Shown: positions 33,387 to 42,380, counted from the stretch's first letter. The stretch: 64,000 bases of DNA from Flavobacterium sp. (GCA_030591585.1 JAUVAS010000002.1:1-64000), one strand, 5' to 3'. Numbers and translations are program-made. Notes: generated by a model from the sequence alone, not told the origin.

Positions 33387-34474
33387 TAGCCAATTATTTT
33401 CTGAATCAATTCTTGTTTCGCTTTTTCATCATCACCAAATAACCATTGTAATACATTGTCATCCCAAATTTTATCACATTCGTCAACAGTCAATATATTT
33501 TGTTCTTGTGCTAAATCAAGAATTTTTCCAGGATAGGAAGATTGATTCTCACTTTCCATTTCACCTAAAGGATAAGGATCATCTAATCCCATTACAATTT
33601 GTTTTGAGGTCTGATTTTTTACAATTAACTGTAAAGAACCAGTATCGTGAACCAAGGTGTCAAAAAAGATGTTTTTATGTCCAACAGATTTTCTTGGGTG
33701 TGTTTTCCCTTCAAATAAATCGGGTCTACCATCAAATCCTTGAATACGCCTTCCTAAGTTCATTTGTGCCAATTGACCTCCGTGAGCAAAGCAAGTTCTC
33801 ATATTCGGAAACTTATCTGCATAACCATTTAAAGTAAAAAAGTGATAGGCATCTGCGCATTGTGCTAACATCCAAATTAAATGAAATCGCCAAGCAGTGT
33901 TTTCTAGTTTGATAAATTTTTCACCATCATAAGGGTGGATTTCAACAGCTAGATTGTACTTATTTGCCATTTCGAAAATAGGCTCGTTTTCTTCATCAAA
34001 AATACAACGCCACGTTCCAATAGTGTCCATGTAATGTGTAGGGAGGCATAATAATCGCATTCCTAATTCTTCCACACAGCGCTCAATTTCCCAAAGAGCA
34101 CCTCTTCCATAACCAGGATGTACCACAAAACCACAAGTAAATTTTGAAGGGTTGTCATGTTGAACTTTTGCATTAAAATCATTTTGAAAACGCAAGGCTT
34201 GTTTCATTTCTTCTAGGCGCAATCCATTTCCATACAATTGCGAAAGATTCAATACAACCGCATGATCAATTTTGAATTTCTCCATCCATTCTAGCTTCTC
34301 GTCTAAAAAGAAACTAGAATCTGTTACGGGGCGTTTCCAGTTTTTCTGAAGCATAAAATTACGATCCTTATCTACCCAAAAAATACCTTTCTCTTTCATA
34401 AAAGCAGGGATTTCTTCTGGATAAGGAAGTAAATGAGAATGACCGTTGATTCTTAGTTTTCGCTTTTGAGACAT
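33386..34474 (-). CDS. Amidohydrolase-family decarboxylase (ACMSD-like)
   Basis: This 362-residue metal-dependent enzyme is related to 2-amino-3-carboxymuconate-6-semialdehyde decarboxylase, which removes CO2 from the ring-cleavage product of 3-hydroxyanthranilate. Metal ligands are visible as HxH in INGHSHLLP, His in VEIHPYDGE, and Asp in GLDDPYPLGE. FAHGGQLAQ supplies the catalytic His. It sits between an SDR gene and a COMT-like gene in the kynurenine operon, which supports the assignment. A 16-bp-arm palindrome lies in the 80-bp gap before it. Confidence 0.88.
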   Translation of the reverse strand: MSQKRKLRINGHSHLLPYPEEIPAFMKEKGIFWVDKDRNFMLQKNWKRPVTDSSFFLDEKLEWMEKFKIDHAVVLNLSQLYGNGLRLEEMKQALRFQNDFNAKVQHDNPSKFTCGFVVHPGYGRGALWEIERCVEELGMRLLCLPTHYMDTIGTWRCIFDEENEPIFEMANKYNLAVEIHPYDGEKFIKLENTAWRFHLIWMLAQCADAYHFFTLNGYADKFPNMRTCFAHGGQLAQMNLGRRIQGFDGRPDLFEGKTHPRKSVGHKNIFFDTLVHDTGSLQLIVKNQTSKQIVMGLDDPYPLGEMESENQSSYPGKILDLAQEQNILTVDECDKIWDDNVLQWLFGDDEKAKQELIQKIIG

Positions 34475-34515
34475 AGAAGAGTAATTTTTAAAAATGTAAG
34501 ATACTATTAATTAGC

Positions 34516-34548
34516 AGACCTAACAGGTTTTTAAAACCTGTTAGGTCT
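34516..34548. repeat. Perfect palindrome between SDR and ACMSD-like genes
   Basis: AGACCTAACAGGTTTT pairs exactly with AAAACCTGTTAGGTCT (arms 34516-34531 and 34533-34548). It looks like a dispersed flavobacterial repeat and could act as an intra-operon terminator, attenuator or mRNA-stability hairpin. Confidence 0.75.
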
Positions 34549-34554
34549 AAACAA

Positions 34555-35337
34555 TTACAAAGATTTTGTCCGTCCACCATCAACAGGCAAATTAATCCCA
34601 TTGATATATCCAGCAGCGTCACTGGCTAAAAAAGCAACTGTATAGGCAATCTCTTCAGGTTGTGCAAAACGTCTAGCAGGCACAATGCTTTTCATAAATT
34701 CTCCTGCTTCTTGAGCAGATTTCCCTATTTTTTTTCCAATATTTACCATTATCTGATCTAGTCTATCTGTTGCTGTCGCTCCAGGAAGTACATTGTTTAC
34801 TGTGATACCAAAGGGGCCTAATTCTCCAGCCAATGTTTTGCTCCAATTAGCAACGGCACCACGAATGGTATTGCTTACACCCAATCCTTCGATAGGTTGT
34901 TTTACCGATGTGGAGATAATGTTGATAATTCTACCATATCCATTTTCTTTCATTCCAGAAACAACTGCTTGTACTAAAATATGATTACAAAGTAAATGCT
35001 GGCTAAAGGCATTTTCAAATTCTGAAAGATCCGCATTAATTATAGGGCCTCCTTTTGGACCTCCAGTATTGTTTAACAGGATATGGTAGTTTTTTGTAAT
35101 GCCTTTTGAAAGGATTTCCTTTAAAGCTACAGTATCACTAAAATCAGCAACTAGATAATTGTGATTTTGTCCATTGTCTGTAGGTAATTCTGAAAGGACT
35201 TGTTTTAGTTTTTCTTCATTTCTAGCTACTAAAGTTATTGAAGCTCCTAACGAAGCTAATTCTATAGCGGAAGCTTTTCCTATTCCTGCGGTACTTCCGC
35301 AGAGTAAGGCGTTTTTATTTTTGAAATTTAAGTTCAT
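34555..35337 (-). CDS. SDR-family protein lacking the catalytic Tyr and Lys
   Basis: This 260-residue Rossmann-fold protein has the N-terminal cofactor loop LLCGSTAGIGKAS, LLNNTGGPKGG in place of the usual NNAG, and the C-terminal FLASDAAGYINGINLPVDGG. At the catalytic site the sequence after IISTS reads VKQPIEGLGVSNTIRGAVANW. Ser and Arg stand where the YxxxK Tyr and Lys belong. It is therefore either catalytically different or uses another residue. It is in the kynurenine operon; its step there is not known. Confidence 0.85.
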   Translation of the reverse strand: MNLNFKNKNALLCGSTAGIGKASAIELASLGASITLVARNEEKLKQVLSELPTDNGQNHNYLVADFSDTVALKEILSKGITKNYHILLNNTGGPKGGPIINADLSEFENAFSQHLLCNHILVQAVVSGMKENGYGRIINIISTSVKQPIEGLGVSNTIRGAVANWSKTLAGELGPFGITVNNVLPGATATDRLDQIMVNIGKKIGKSAQEAGEFMKSIVPARRFAQPEEIAYTVAFLASDAAGYINGINLPVDGGRTKSL

Positions 35338-35360
35338 AGTTTTTTATTCATTATTAATAT

Positions 35361-35416
35361 GTCTGATCGATCGCAGTCGAGACCTAAAAAAATCTCTCGA
35401 CTGCGTTCGAGGAGAC
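35361..35416. repeat. REP-like hairpin, copy 1 (between ALDH and SDR)
   Basis: GTCTGATCGATCGCAGTCGA (35361 on) pairs with the complement of CTCTCGACTGCGTTCGAGGA (35394 on). It lies immediately after the aldehyde dehydrogenase stop and before the SDR start. A near-identical copy is at 38745-38815 in the same operon. Confidence 0.75.
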
Positions 35417-35417
35417 A

Positions 35418-36863
35418 TTAATCATACTTTATACACACATTTTTAGCTTCGGTAAAAAACTTTAAGGCTTCAAATCCACCTTCACGTCCAACACCACTAC
35501 TTTTAATTCCACCAAAAGGAGTTCGTAAATCTCTATTGAGCCATGTGTTTACCCATACAATTCCTGCTTCTAATTGTTTTGAAACTCTCATAGTACGGTC
35601 TAAATTACTGGTCCAAAGGGTTGCTGAAAGTCCATACTTTACACTGTTTGCCATTTTTAAAACTTCTTCTTCATTTTCAAAAGGCATCATAGTAACTACG
35701 GGCCCAAAAATTTCTTCTTGATTCACACGACATTGATAATCTAATATTTCGATTACGGTTGGTTCTAAATAATACCCGTTTTCGGAACCTTCAATAATTA
35801 CTTGATTTCCGCCACAAAGTATTTTTCCACCTTCTTCTTTAGCGAGGTCGATATACGATTTTACTTTTTCTAAATGGGGTCTAGAAACCAAAGCTCCTAT
35901 ATTCGTTTCAGTTTCAAAAGGGTTGCCTACTTTTAGTTTTTTTACTTTTTCAACAAAGTCTTTTTTAAATTTTGAATAGATGGATTTCTCTACAAAAATT
36001 CTACTTCCGCAAAGGCAAATCTGTCCTTGATTAGCAAAAGAAGATTTTACAGTTACCGAAAGCATTTTTTCGTAATTACAATCTGCAAAGATGAGGTTGG
36101 GGTTTTTTCCGCCCAATTCCAACGATAACTTTTTAAACATAGGAGCTGCAGTTCTAGCAATGTGTTCGCCAGTTTGTGTGCCGCCCGTAAACGAAATCGC
36201 TTTTATATCTGGATGAGCCACTATAGCCTGACCTGCGGAAGGGCCTGTACCATGGACAATATTTAAAACTCCCTTTGGTAATCCTGCTTTGGTGCAAATA
36301 TCACCTAATAAATAAGCAGTCATTGGTGTAACTTCGCTAGGTTTGGCGACTACGGTATTTCCTGCGGCTAGGGCAGGAGCTATTTTCCACGTAAATAGAT
36401 AGAGTGGAAGATTCCAAGGTGAAATACAACCCACCACACCAATAGGTTGACGAATAGTAAAATTCATGGTATTAAGTCCTACACTTTCGTGAGCTTCACT
36501 TGCAAATTGTGTGATTGCGTGAGCAAAAAAACGGAAGTTACTCGAGGCTCTAGGAATATCCACTACTTTTGCTAAAGTCAAAGGTTTACCATTATCAAGA
36601 GCTTCTGCTTCAGCTAAAGAATCTAAATTTTCTTCAATCAATGAAGCTATTTTCATTAAAATATTACTTCTTTCTTCGATAGTAGAATTAGACCAAGAAG
36701 GAAAGGCATCTTTAGCAGCACTATATGCTCTTTCCACATCTTCTGAAGAAGAATAGGCGATTTTAGAATATACTTCTCCTTTTGACGGATTGTAATTATC
36801 TAGCCAATCTCCCGAAAAAGGTTCGCAATATTCTCCGTTGATATAGTTTAATATTTTTTTCAT
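35418..36863 (-). CDS. Aldehyde dehydrogenase (probable 2-aminomuconic-6-semialdehyde dehydrogenase)
   Basis: This 481-residue NAD(P)-dependent enzyme has all ALDH signatures: CISPWNLPL, the NAD-loop FTGGTQTGEHI, the general-base Glu in LELGGKNPNLIF, the catalytic Cys in NQGQICLCGSR, and EEIFGPVVTMMPF. Its position after the RidA-like and kmo genes points to oxidation of 2-aminomuconate semialdehyde in the kynurenine meta-cleavage route. Substrate assignment is by context; ALDH family membership is certain. Confidence 0.92.
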   Translation of the reverse strand: MKKILNYINGEYCEPFSGDWLDNYNPSKGEVYSKIAYSSSEDVERAYSAAKDAFPSWSNSTIEERSNILMKIASLIEENLDSLAEAEALDNGKPLTLAKVVDIPRASSNFRFFAHAITQFASEAHESVGLNTMNFTIRQPIGVVGCISPWNLPLYLFTWKIAPALAAGNTVVAKPSEVTPMTAYLLGDICTKAGLPKGVLNIVHGTGPSAGQAIVAHPDIKAISFTGGTQTGEHIARTAAPMFKKLSLELGGKNPNLIFADCNYEKMLSVTVKSSFANQGQICLCGSRIFVEKSIYSKFKKDFVEKVKKLKVGNPFETETNIGALVSRPHLEKVKSYIDLAKEEGGKILCGGNQVIIEGSENGYYLEPTVIEILDYQCRVNQEEIFGPVVTMMPFENEEEVLKMANSVKYGLSATLWTSNLDRTMRVSKQLEAGIVWVNTWLNRDLRTPFGGIKSSGVGREGGFEALKFFTEAKNVCIKYD

Positions 36864-36916
36864 TTTATGCCCTGAAAATGGGTGATTTTATATAATTACT
36901 TCATTTTACCTAAAAC

Positions 36917-37333
36917 CTACTGCTTTTTAAACGCCATCACCTTAATTTCCACGACCAAATGTGGATGTGGTAGCTGGTGAACCGCAACAGTCGTTCTGGT
37001 GGGACCTGTTTCTTTACTAAAATATTGAGCATACACTTCGTTATAACCTGCAAAGTCATTCATATTTACAAGAAATGAAGTCACATCAACTACATCTTCA
37101 AGAGTAGCGCCCTCGGTTGCTAAAAAGTCTTTTATATTTTCTATTACAGCTTTGGTTTGTTCTTTAATATCTAATCGAACCGTTCCCATTTCATCTACTT
37201 GATGTACGCCTGCAAAGGTGTTATCTGCCAGTCTCGAACTGGTGCCCGATATAAAAATAAAATCTCCAACTCGTTTTACGTGTGGATAAGCTCCTCTTGG
37301 TGTTGCTTTACCTTCTACTAATCTATTTTTCAT
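36917..37333 (-). CDS. RidA-family protein (probable 2-aminomuconate deaminase)
   Basis: This 138-residue RidA/YjgF/UK114-fold protein has [43 protein letters not shown] with the conserved Arg, and [11 protein letters not shown] with the Glu. In kynurenine operons such proteins act as 2-aminomuconate deaminases, producing 4-oxalocrotonate. It starts 4 nt after the kmo stop, so the two are coupled. Family certain, substrate by context. Confidence 0.88.
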   Translation of the reverse strand: MKNRLVEGKATPRGAYPHVKRVGDFIFISGTSSRLADNTFAGVHQVDEMGTVRLDIKEQTKAVIENIKDFLATEGATLEDVVDVTSFLVNMNDFAGYNEVYAQYFSKETGPTRTTVAVHQLPHPHLVVEIKVMAFKKQ

Positions 37334-37336
37334 ATT

Positions 37337-38734
37337 TTATAAATTTTTTGCAACATCATCATCGTGTAAAATATCTTTGGTTTCAGAAAGTACTAAGGTA
37401 AGTTTTTCTTCTAAACTCATAAAGTCTGTTAGTTTTCCATCGTCTAATAAATTTAGGATAGCTTTATCTTGAGCACGTCCTCGTTTCATTGCTACTGAAT
37501 ACGGAATATCTGCATTAAAAGTTACTAGGGAATATTTTGAATTGTACTTATCTGGGTAAGTATCTTCGAAAGCAATTTCTAATTTTCTTTTTTCTTGAAA
37601 CAATGGATTTGCCGTATGCTCTTTCATTTCATAGAAATTATCAATGGCTAAATCGGCAATCGCATCCGTATCTTTTTTACGTTCTTTTTGATATTCTGAA
37701 AAGATGGTTTCCCAATTTCCTTCATATTTTTCAATGTATTTATCCAATACCACTACATCTTCAAATGAAGCGATCATTCCCTGCCCGTAAAACGGAACAA
37801 TGGCATGAGCAGCATCCCCCATAATAATGGTTTTTCCGAAGGTAGACCAAGGATAACATTTTACGGTTCCTAAATGTCCTGTTGGGTTTTCAAAAAACTC
37901 TTCCGCTAAATTGGGCATTAAAGCTTTTGCATCTGGGAATTCTCTTTCGAAATATTCAGTTACTTTTTCAGGAGTATTTAGTTTTTCAAAATTATCTGTT
38001 CCAGTTTCATGTGCCAGAAAAAGAGTTACGGTAAAGCTTCCGTCAAGATTAGGAAGTGAAATCAACATGTTTTCACCTCTTGGCCAAATGTGTAAGGCAT
38101 TATTATCGGTTTTATATCCACCGCTTTCCGTGGCAGGAATCGTAAGTTCTTTATAACTATGACTCAACCAATCTATAGAGAAACTCATCCGAAGTTGTTT
38201 GTTAATAAACATATTATTTCGCATTACAGACCCTGCGCCATCAGTACCAATAACAATATCTGCGGTATGGATAATTTTTTCTTTGGTGTTATAGTCTTTA
38301 AAAACTGCCTTTGTATTTTCTAAATCTACCGATTGACAACTCTGATTAAAAACTAACTCTACATTCGGTAATTTTTCTGCAGCATCAAGTAGCAACATAT
38401 TCAAACCAGGTCTGGAAATCGAATTGATGTATTTGTCTTCTCGTCCACTATAAAGGCTCATGAATTTATTTCCTTGGGTGTCATGAATCTTACGTCCAAG
38501 CATCGGCAAGCATAGTTTTTTTACTTCATCTTGCAATCCTACCATTCGCATCGCTTTCATTCCACGATCTGAAAATGCCAAGTTAATAGAACGCCCCGCA
38601 TCTTGTTCTACTTTCCGTAAATCGGGACGTTTTTCTACGAGTTTCACTTGATAGCCTCGTTGCCCTAATCGTACTGCTAGAAGACTTCCGCAGAGACCTG
38701 CTCCTATGATTAATATGTTTTCTTTTTTACTCAT
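37337..38734 (-). CDS. kmo: Kynurenine 3-monooxygenase
   Basis: This FAD-dependent monooxygenase hydroxylates L-kynurenine to 3-hydroxykynurenine. The 465-residue protein has the dinucleotide-binding loop LIIGAGLCGSLLAVRLGQRG, an FAD-binding VIGTDGAGSVMR segment, and the distal GDAAHAIVPFYGQGMIASFED motif characteristic of KMO. It is second in the operon after kynU. A REP-like hairpin lies between the two. The protein appears complete. Confidence 0.95.
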   Translation of the reverse strand: MSKKENILIIGAGLCGSLLAVRLGQRGYQVKLVEKRPDLRKVEQDAGRSINLAFSDRGMKAMRMVGLQDEVKKLCLPMLGRKIHDTQGNKFMSLYSGREDKYINSISRPGLNMLLLDAAEKLPNVELVFNQSCQSVDLENTKAVFKDYNTKEKIIHTADIVIGTDGAGSVMRNNMFINKQLRMSFSIDWLSHSYKELTIPATESGGYKTDNNALHIWPRGENMLISLPNLDGSFTVTLFLAHETGTDNFEKLNTPEKVTEYFEREFPDAKALMPNLAEEFFENPTGHLGTVKCYPWSTFGKTIIMGDAAHAIVPFYGQGMIASFEDVVVLDKYIEKYEGNWETIFSEYQKERKKDTDAIADLAIDNFYEMKEHTANPLFQEKRKLEIAFEDTYPDKYNSKYSLVTFNADIPYSVAMKRGRAQDKAILNLLDDGKLTDFMSLEEKLTLVLSETKDILHDDDVAKNL

Positions 38735-38744
38735 AATTAATTTT

Positions 38745-38815
38745 GTCTGGTCGAGCGCAGTCGAGACCTTAATACTTTTCTATAGCTTTAACCTCTCGAC
38801 TGCGCTCGAGGAGAC
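38745..38815. repeat. REP-like hairpin, copy 2 (between kynU and kmo)
   Basis: GTCTGGTCGAGCGCAGTCGA (38745 on) pairs with the complement of CTCTCGACTGCGCTCGAGGA (38793 on) across a 24-bp loop. The right arm ends 2 bp from the kynU stop codon, the same placement as copy 1 after the aldehyde dehydrogenase. Confidence 0.75.
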
Positions 38816-38817
38816 AT

Positions 38818-40080
38818 TTAGCTTAATATTTTTTCCAATCGTTCCACAAACTTGTATACATCTACAAAACTATTATAAAGTGGGGCAGGAGCTACTCTAA
38901 TTACATCGGGCTCTCGCCAATCACTAATTACACCAGCTTCTGTAAGTTGGGTATGTAATTTTTTGTCTGCGTTTTTTACTTGTATGGATAATTGACAACC
39001 TCTTTCGTCTGGATTTTTTGGAGTGATGATGTTGATTCTTTCATCATTCAATTCATTAACTAAAAATTCTAAATACCCAGTTAATTTTTTAGATTTTGTT
39101 CTAATATTTTCAAAACCTGCTTCTTCAAAAATGTCTAACGAAGCTCTAATGGCTGCCATAGATAAAATTGCAGGATTACTTAATTGCCAACCTTCTGCAC
39201 CCGATAAGGCATCAAAATCGTGACGCATATTAAAGCGTGTTTGTTTATTATGCCCCCACCAGCCTGTAAACCTGTTTAGGTCTGGATTATTAGCATGACG
39301 TTCGTGTACAAAGCATCCTCCTAAACTTCCGGGTCCGCTATTAAGATATTTATAAGTACACCAAACGGCAAAATCTGCTCCTGATTCGTGTAAGTTAGGT
39401 TGAATGTTTCCAGCACCGTGTGCTAAATCAAATCCAACCATGCAATTGTGTTGATGTCCTAAATGGGTTATTTTTTTTAATGGAAAGGATTGTCCTGTGT
39501 AGTAGTTAGTGTTTCCAATCATTACTAAAGCAATTTCATCTCCTTGCTCTTTCATGATTTCTTCTAAATCTTCGAAGCGGCAAAGTTCTTCTCCCTCGCG
39601 AGGTTTCCACAAAATGAGTCCGTCATTTGGATTGAATCCGTGAAATTTTATCTGACTCTCCACTGCATATTTATCTGAAGGAAAGGCATCACTTTCAATA
39701 ACAATTTTATATTTGGTTTTTGTAGGCTGGTAAAACGAAACCATCATAAAATGAAGATTTGCGGTTAGACTATTCATAATTATCACTTCGGAAGGTTTGG
39801 CTCCTACAATTTTAGCCATTGAATTGGTTAGGGATTCGTGATAGGGTAGCCAAGGGTTTTCGGCATCTGTATGACCTTCTACTCCAAATTTTGCCCAATC
39901 ATTGAGTTCTTGTTGTAAATATTCTGATGTTTTTTTAGGTTGTAATCCTAATGAGTTTCCACAGAGATAAACGAGTTTTTCTCCTGTTTCATTTGTTGGA
40001 ATAAGAAATTGTTCTCTATAGCTTTTTAAAAAATCTTGTTGATCTTGTTGTTGCGCGTAACTTAGATTGTTTTCAAACAT
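38818..40080 (-). CDS. kynU: Kynureninase
   Basis: This PLP enzyme cleaves kynurenine or 3-hydroxykynurenine to (3-hydroxy)anthranilate and alanine. Features in the 420-residue sequence are YLCGNSLGLQPK, the cofactor-binding FDLAHGAGNIQ with Asp, and the PLP Lys in WCTYKYLNSGPGSLGG. GWWGHNKQTRFNM and a C-terminal DWREPDVIRVAPAPLYN follow. It is first in the operon and probably carries the promoter. A REP-like hairpin immediately follows its stop. Complete and well conserved. Confidence 0.96.
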   Translation of the reverse strand: MFENNLSYAQQQDQQDFLKSYREQFLIPTNETGEKLVYLCGNSLGLQPKKTSEYLQQELNDWAKFGVEGHTDAENPWLPYHESLTNSMAKIVGAKPSEVIIMNSLTANLHFMMVSFYQPTKTKYKIVIESDAFPSDKYAVESQIKFHGFNPNDGLILWKPREGEELCRFEDLEEIMKEQGDEIALVMIGNTNYYTGQSFPLKKITHLGHQHNCMVGFDLAHGAGNIQPNLHESGADFAVWCTYKYLNSGPGSLGGCFVHERHANNPDLNRFTGWWGHNKQTRFNMRHDFDALSGAEGWQLSNPAILSMAAIRASLDIFEEAGFENIRTKSKKLTGYLEFLVNELNDERINIITPKNPDERGCQLSIQVKNADKKLHTQLTEAGVISDWREPDVIRVAPAPLYNSFVDVYKFVERLEKILS

Positions 40081-40113
40081 TCAAATGATTAATTTAGCTT
40101 TATACTAATAAAA

Positions 40114-40121
40114 CAAAAATA
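40114..40121 (-). promoter_or_regulatory. Candidate -7 box of the kynurenine operon
   Basis: On the minus strand the sequence reads TATTTTTG, fitting TAnnTTTG, 33 nt before the kynU ATG in the divergent gap with the methyltransferase gene. No good -33 box is seen. Confidence 0.45.
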
Positions 40122-40143
40122 GGAATTAAAATTTTTATAAAAG

Positions 40144-40941
40144 ATGGATTTCAAAAAAGCATTTGAAACAAATAGAGAGACTTGGAATAAAAAAGTTGCG
40201 ATACATTCTGAAAGTGATTTTTATAATTTAGAAGAATTTAAAAAAGGAAAAAACTCACTTCATAGTTATGAATTAGGAGCATTGGGCGATGTTTCTGGAA
40301 AATCTTTATTGCATTTGCAGTGTCATTTTGGGCAAGACACTTTAAGTTGGGTTAGAATGGGAGCAAGGTGTACGGGAATTGACCTTTCTGAAGAAGGAAT
40401 CTGTTTGGCAAAAGAATTGAATTTAGAACTTGGACTTGATGCAGCTTTTGTTTGTTGTAATGTTTTGGATACTTCGGAATTTATTAAAGAACAATTTGAT
40501 ATAGTTTTTACAAGTTTTGGAGCGATTTGTTGGTTGCCAGATTTACAACCTTGGGCGCAAATGATTTCTGAAAGATTAAAACAAGGCGGTGTGTTTTACA
40601 TAGCCGATTTTCATCCAATACCGTGGATGTTTGATTATACAGAAAACCCACCAGTTTTAAAATATGGATATCAGCAAAAAGAAGCGATTTACGAAGAATA
40701 TAATGGAACGTATGCAGATGAAAGTTCAGCAATGATAAGTAAAGATTTTACTTGGAATCACAGTTTAGGAGAAGTAATAACTTCTTTGGCAAAGGCAGGT
40801 TTAGCAATCGATTATTTAAATGAATACGATGCAACTCCCTATAATATTTTTCCAGGTTTAAAAAAGAATAAAAATGGAATGTTTGAATTTGAAACTAGTA
40901 AGTATCCGTTGGTTTTTGAAGTAAAAGCAATAAAAAAGTAG
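40144..40941 (+). CDS. Class I SAM-dependent methyltransferase
   Basis: This 265-residue methyltransferase has motif I LLHLQCHFGQDTLSWVRMGA, motif II CTGIDLSEEGI, an acidic CCNVLD segment and FDIVFTSFGAICWLPD. The LHLQCHFGQDTL pattern is shared by a widespread group of small-molecule methyltransferases with unassigned substrates. It is divergent from kynU (63-bp gap) and converges on the lipoprotein gene. No partner gene helps to assign its substrate. Confidence 0.85.
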   Translation: MDFKKAFETNRETWNKKVAIHSESDFYNLEEFKKGKNSLHSYELGALGDVSGKSLLHLQCHFGQDTLSWVRMGARCTGIDLSEEGICLAKELNLELGLDAAFVCCNVLDTSEFIKEQFDIVFTSFGAICWLPDLQPWAQMISERLKQGGVFYIADFHPIPWMFDYTENPPVLKYGYQQKEAIYEEYNGTYADESSAMISKDFTWNHSLGEVITSLAKAGLAIDYLNEYDATPYNIFPGLKKNKNGMFEFETSKYPLVFEVKAIKK

Positions 40942-40942
40942 A

Positions 40943-41629
40943 TTAATTTTTTACGGAGATACCTGTAAAATAAATACTAAAAAAACCAATACTATCTTTT
41001 CTAGTTTTTGATAATGTGATGTTACTGAAAGTTTCTTCATTTTCCCAAGTGGTAGAAAAATTTACTTTTTTCTGGTTTTCTTTTCTAAAACTCCATTCTT
41101 TAATTGTATAGTTTTTATTAAAATAGAGATCATACGCGTCCCCTGGAGTATAACCGCCCTCATTTCCATAAACAGCTGTTAATAGATTAAGTGTGTTTCC
41201 AGAAATTGGAGCTATAACTTGTTGTTTTTTAGTAAAAGTAACACCCGAATCTGTAACTAGATTAAATGGAGCCAACAACCAAAATTTATCGTTTATAAAG
41301 GCTTTGTCTGTATTTTGAGAAAGACTGTCAATAGATTTTCTATTATATTGAATAGTGTCTTTTGCTGTTATCATTTTTATATTACCCGTTTTCGGATTCC
41401 AAACCCAAGAACGAAATGAAGTTTTTTCTCCACGTTTTACATTGAAAGTGTAATTTATTTCTGAAACAGTTTTCCAGTTTTGAAAACCATAATGACTGGC
41501 AATTTTTTCAGCAGTTGTAAGTTCAATATTTTCTTCAACTTGATTTGTACTCTTGGTGTCTTGAGAGTTTTTATTATTACAAGCTATAAATAAGCTGAAT
41601 ATTAAAACTGAATATATAAGTTTTTTCAT
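40943..41629 (-). CDS. Uncharacterised lipoprotein
   Basis: This 228-residue protein has a lipoprotein signal MKKLIYSVLIFSLFIACNN (lipobox FIAC). The mature part is beta-rich: SEINYTFNVKRGEKTSFRSW, WVWNPKTGNIKMIT, KDKFWLLAPF-like segments and GGYTPGDAYDLYFNKNYTIK. It is reminiscent of LolA-like or outer-membrane lipoprotein folds, but I do not recognise the family with certainty. It is probably attached to the outer membrane. It lies next to msrA on the minus strand, 46 bp apart. Confidence 0.6.
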   Translation of the reverse strand: MKKLIYSVLIFSLFIACNNKNSQDTKSTNQVEENIELTTAEKIASHYGFQNWKTVSEINYTFNVKRGEKTSFRSWVWNPKTGNIKMITAKDTIQYNRKSIDSLSQNTDKAFINDKFWLLAPFNLVTDSGVTFTKKQQVIAPISGNTLNLLTAVYGNEGGYTPGDAYDLYFNKNYTIKEWSFRKENQKKVNFSTTWENEETFSNITLSKTRKDSIGFFSIYFTGISVKN

Positions 41630-41675
41630 GGTTTAATTTTGAGATAAAAATATAGAAACTAAATATAGAGATCAA

Positions 41676-42347
41676 TTAATGTTTAGCGTTTTCTTTCAAT
41701 AATTCAGGAAATTGTTTCTGAAACCTTCTTAATCTAGGTATTGATACATTTTGAATGTATGGGTTTTCTGGATGCAATTTTTCATAATCTTGATGGTAGG
41801 CTTCTGCAATCCAAAATTTTTGAAATGGCATTACTTCAGCAGCTACACTCTTACCTTCCAATTGTTTATTTAAATAATTGATTTTATCTTCTATGATTTT
41901 CTTTTCTTCATTATTTTGATAAAAAATGATAGAACGATATTGAGAGCCTCTATCACCACCTTGACCATTTACTTGGCTGATGTTTTGCGAACCAAAATAT
42001 ACATCTATCAATTGCTCAAAGCTTATGATTTTAGGATCATAAATAATTTTATTAGCTTCTGCGTGTCCTGTACGTCCAGTATTGCTAGCTTCGTAAGTTG
42101 GGTTTTGTGTATGACCTCCACTATAGCCCGAAATAGCTTCTTCTACTCCTTTTACACTTTCATAAATAGCTTCTACACACCAAAAACAACCACTGGAAAA
42201 GTAAGCTCGTTTAAAGCCATCTTGATTCTCAACCTGAACAGGAATTTGTTTTTTTAGATAGCTAACTTCTTTTTTAGAGTTAGATTGACAGGCTACTTGA
42301 ATAGCAAATAAAGTAGATAGTAAAGTGAAAAGAAATAATTTTTTCAT
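41676..42347 (-). CDS. msrA: Peptide-methionine (S)-S-oxide reductase (exported)
   Basis: MsrA reduces methionine-S-sulfoxide in proteins. The catalytic motif SSGCFWCVEAIYE has the active-site Cys. Downstream, YSGGHTQNPTYEA, VYFGSQNISQVNGQGGDRGSQYRS and EAYHQDYEKLHPE are all typical. The start is placed at MKKLFLFTLLSTLFAIQVAC, giving a lipoprotein signal (VACQS) that puts this enzyme outside the cytoplasm; 12 upstream residues in frame are not needed. A TAnnTTTG box lies 34 nt upstream. The msrB partner is not adjacent. Confidence 0.93.
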   Translation of the reverse strand: MKKLFLFTLLSTLFAIQVACQSNSKKEVSYLKKQIPVQVENQDGFKRAYFSSGCFWCVEAIYESVKGVEEAISGYSGGHTQNPTYEASNTGRTGHAEANKIIYDPKIISFEQLIDVYFGSQNISQVNGQGGDRGSQYRSIIFYQNNEEKKIIEDKINYLNKQLEGKSVAAEVMPFQKFWIAEAYHQDYEKLHPENPYIQNVSIPRLRRFQKQFPELLKENAKH

Positions 42348-42380
42348 AATAGTTAAATATTTTGAATAAGTCGGGATATT

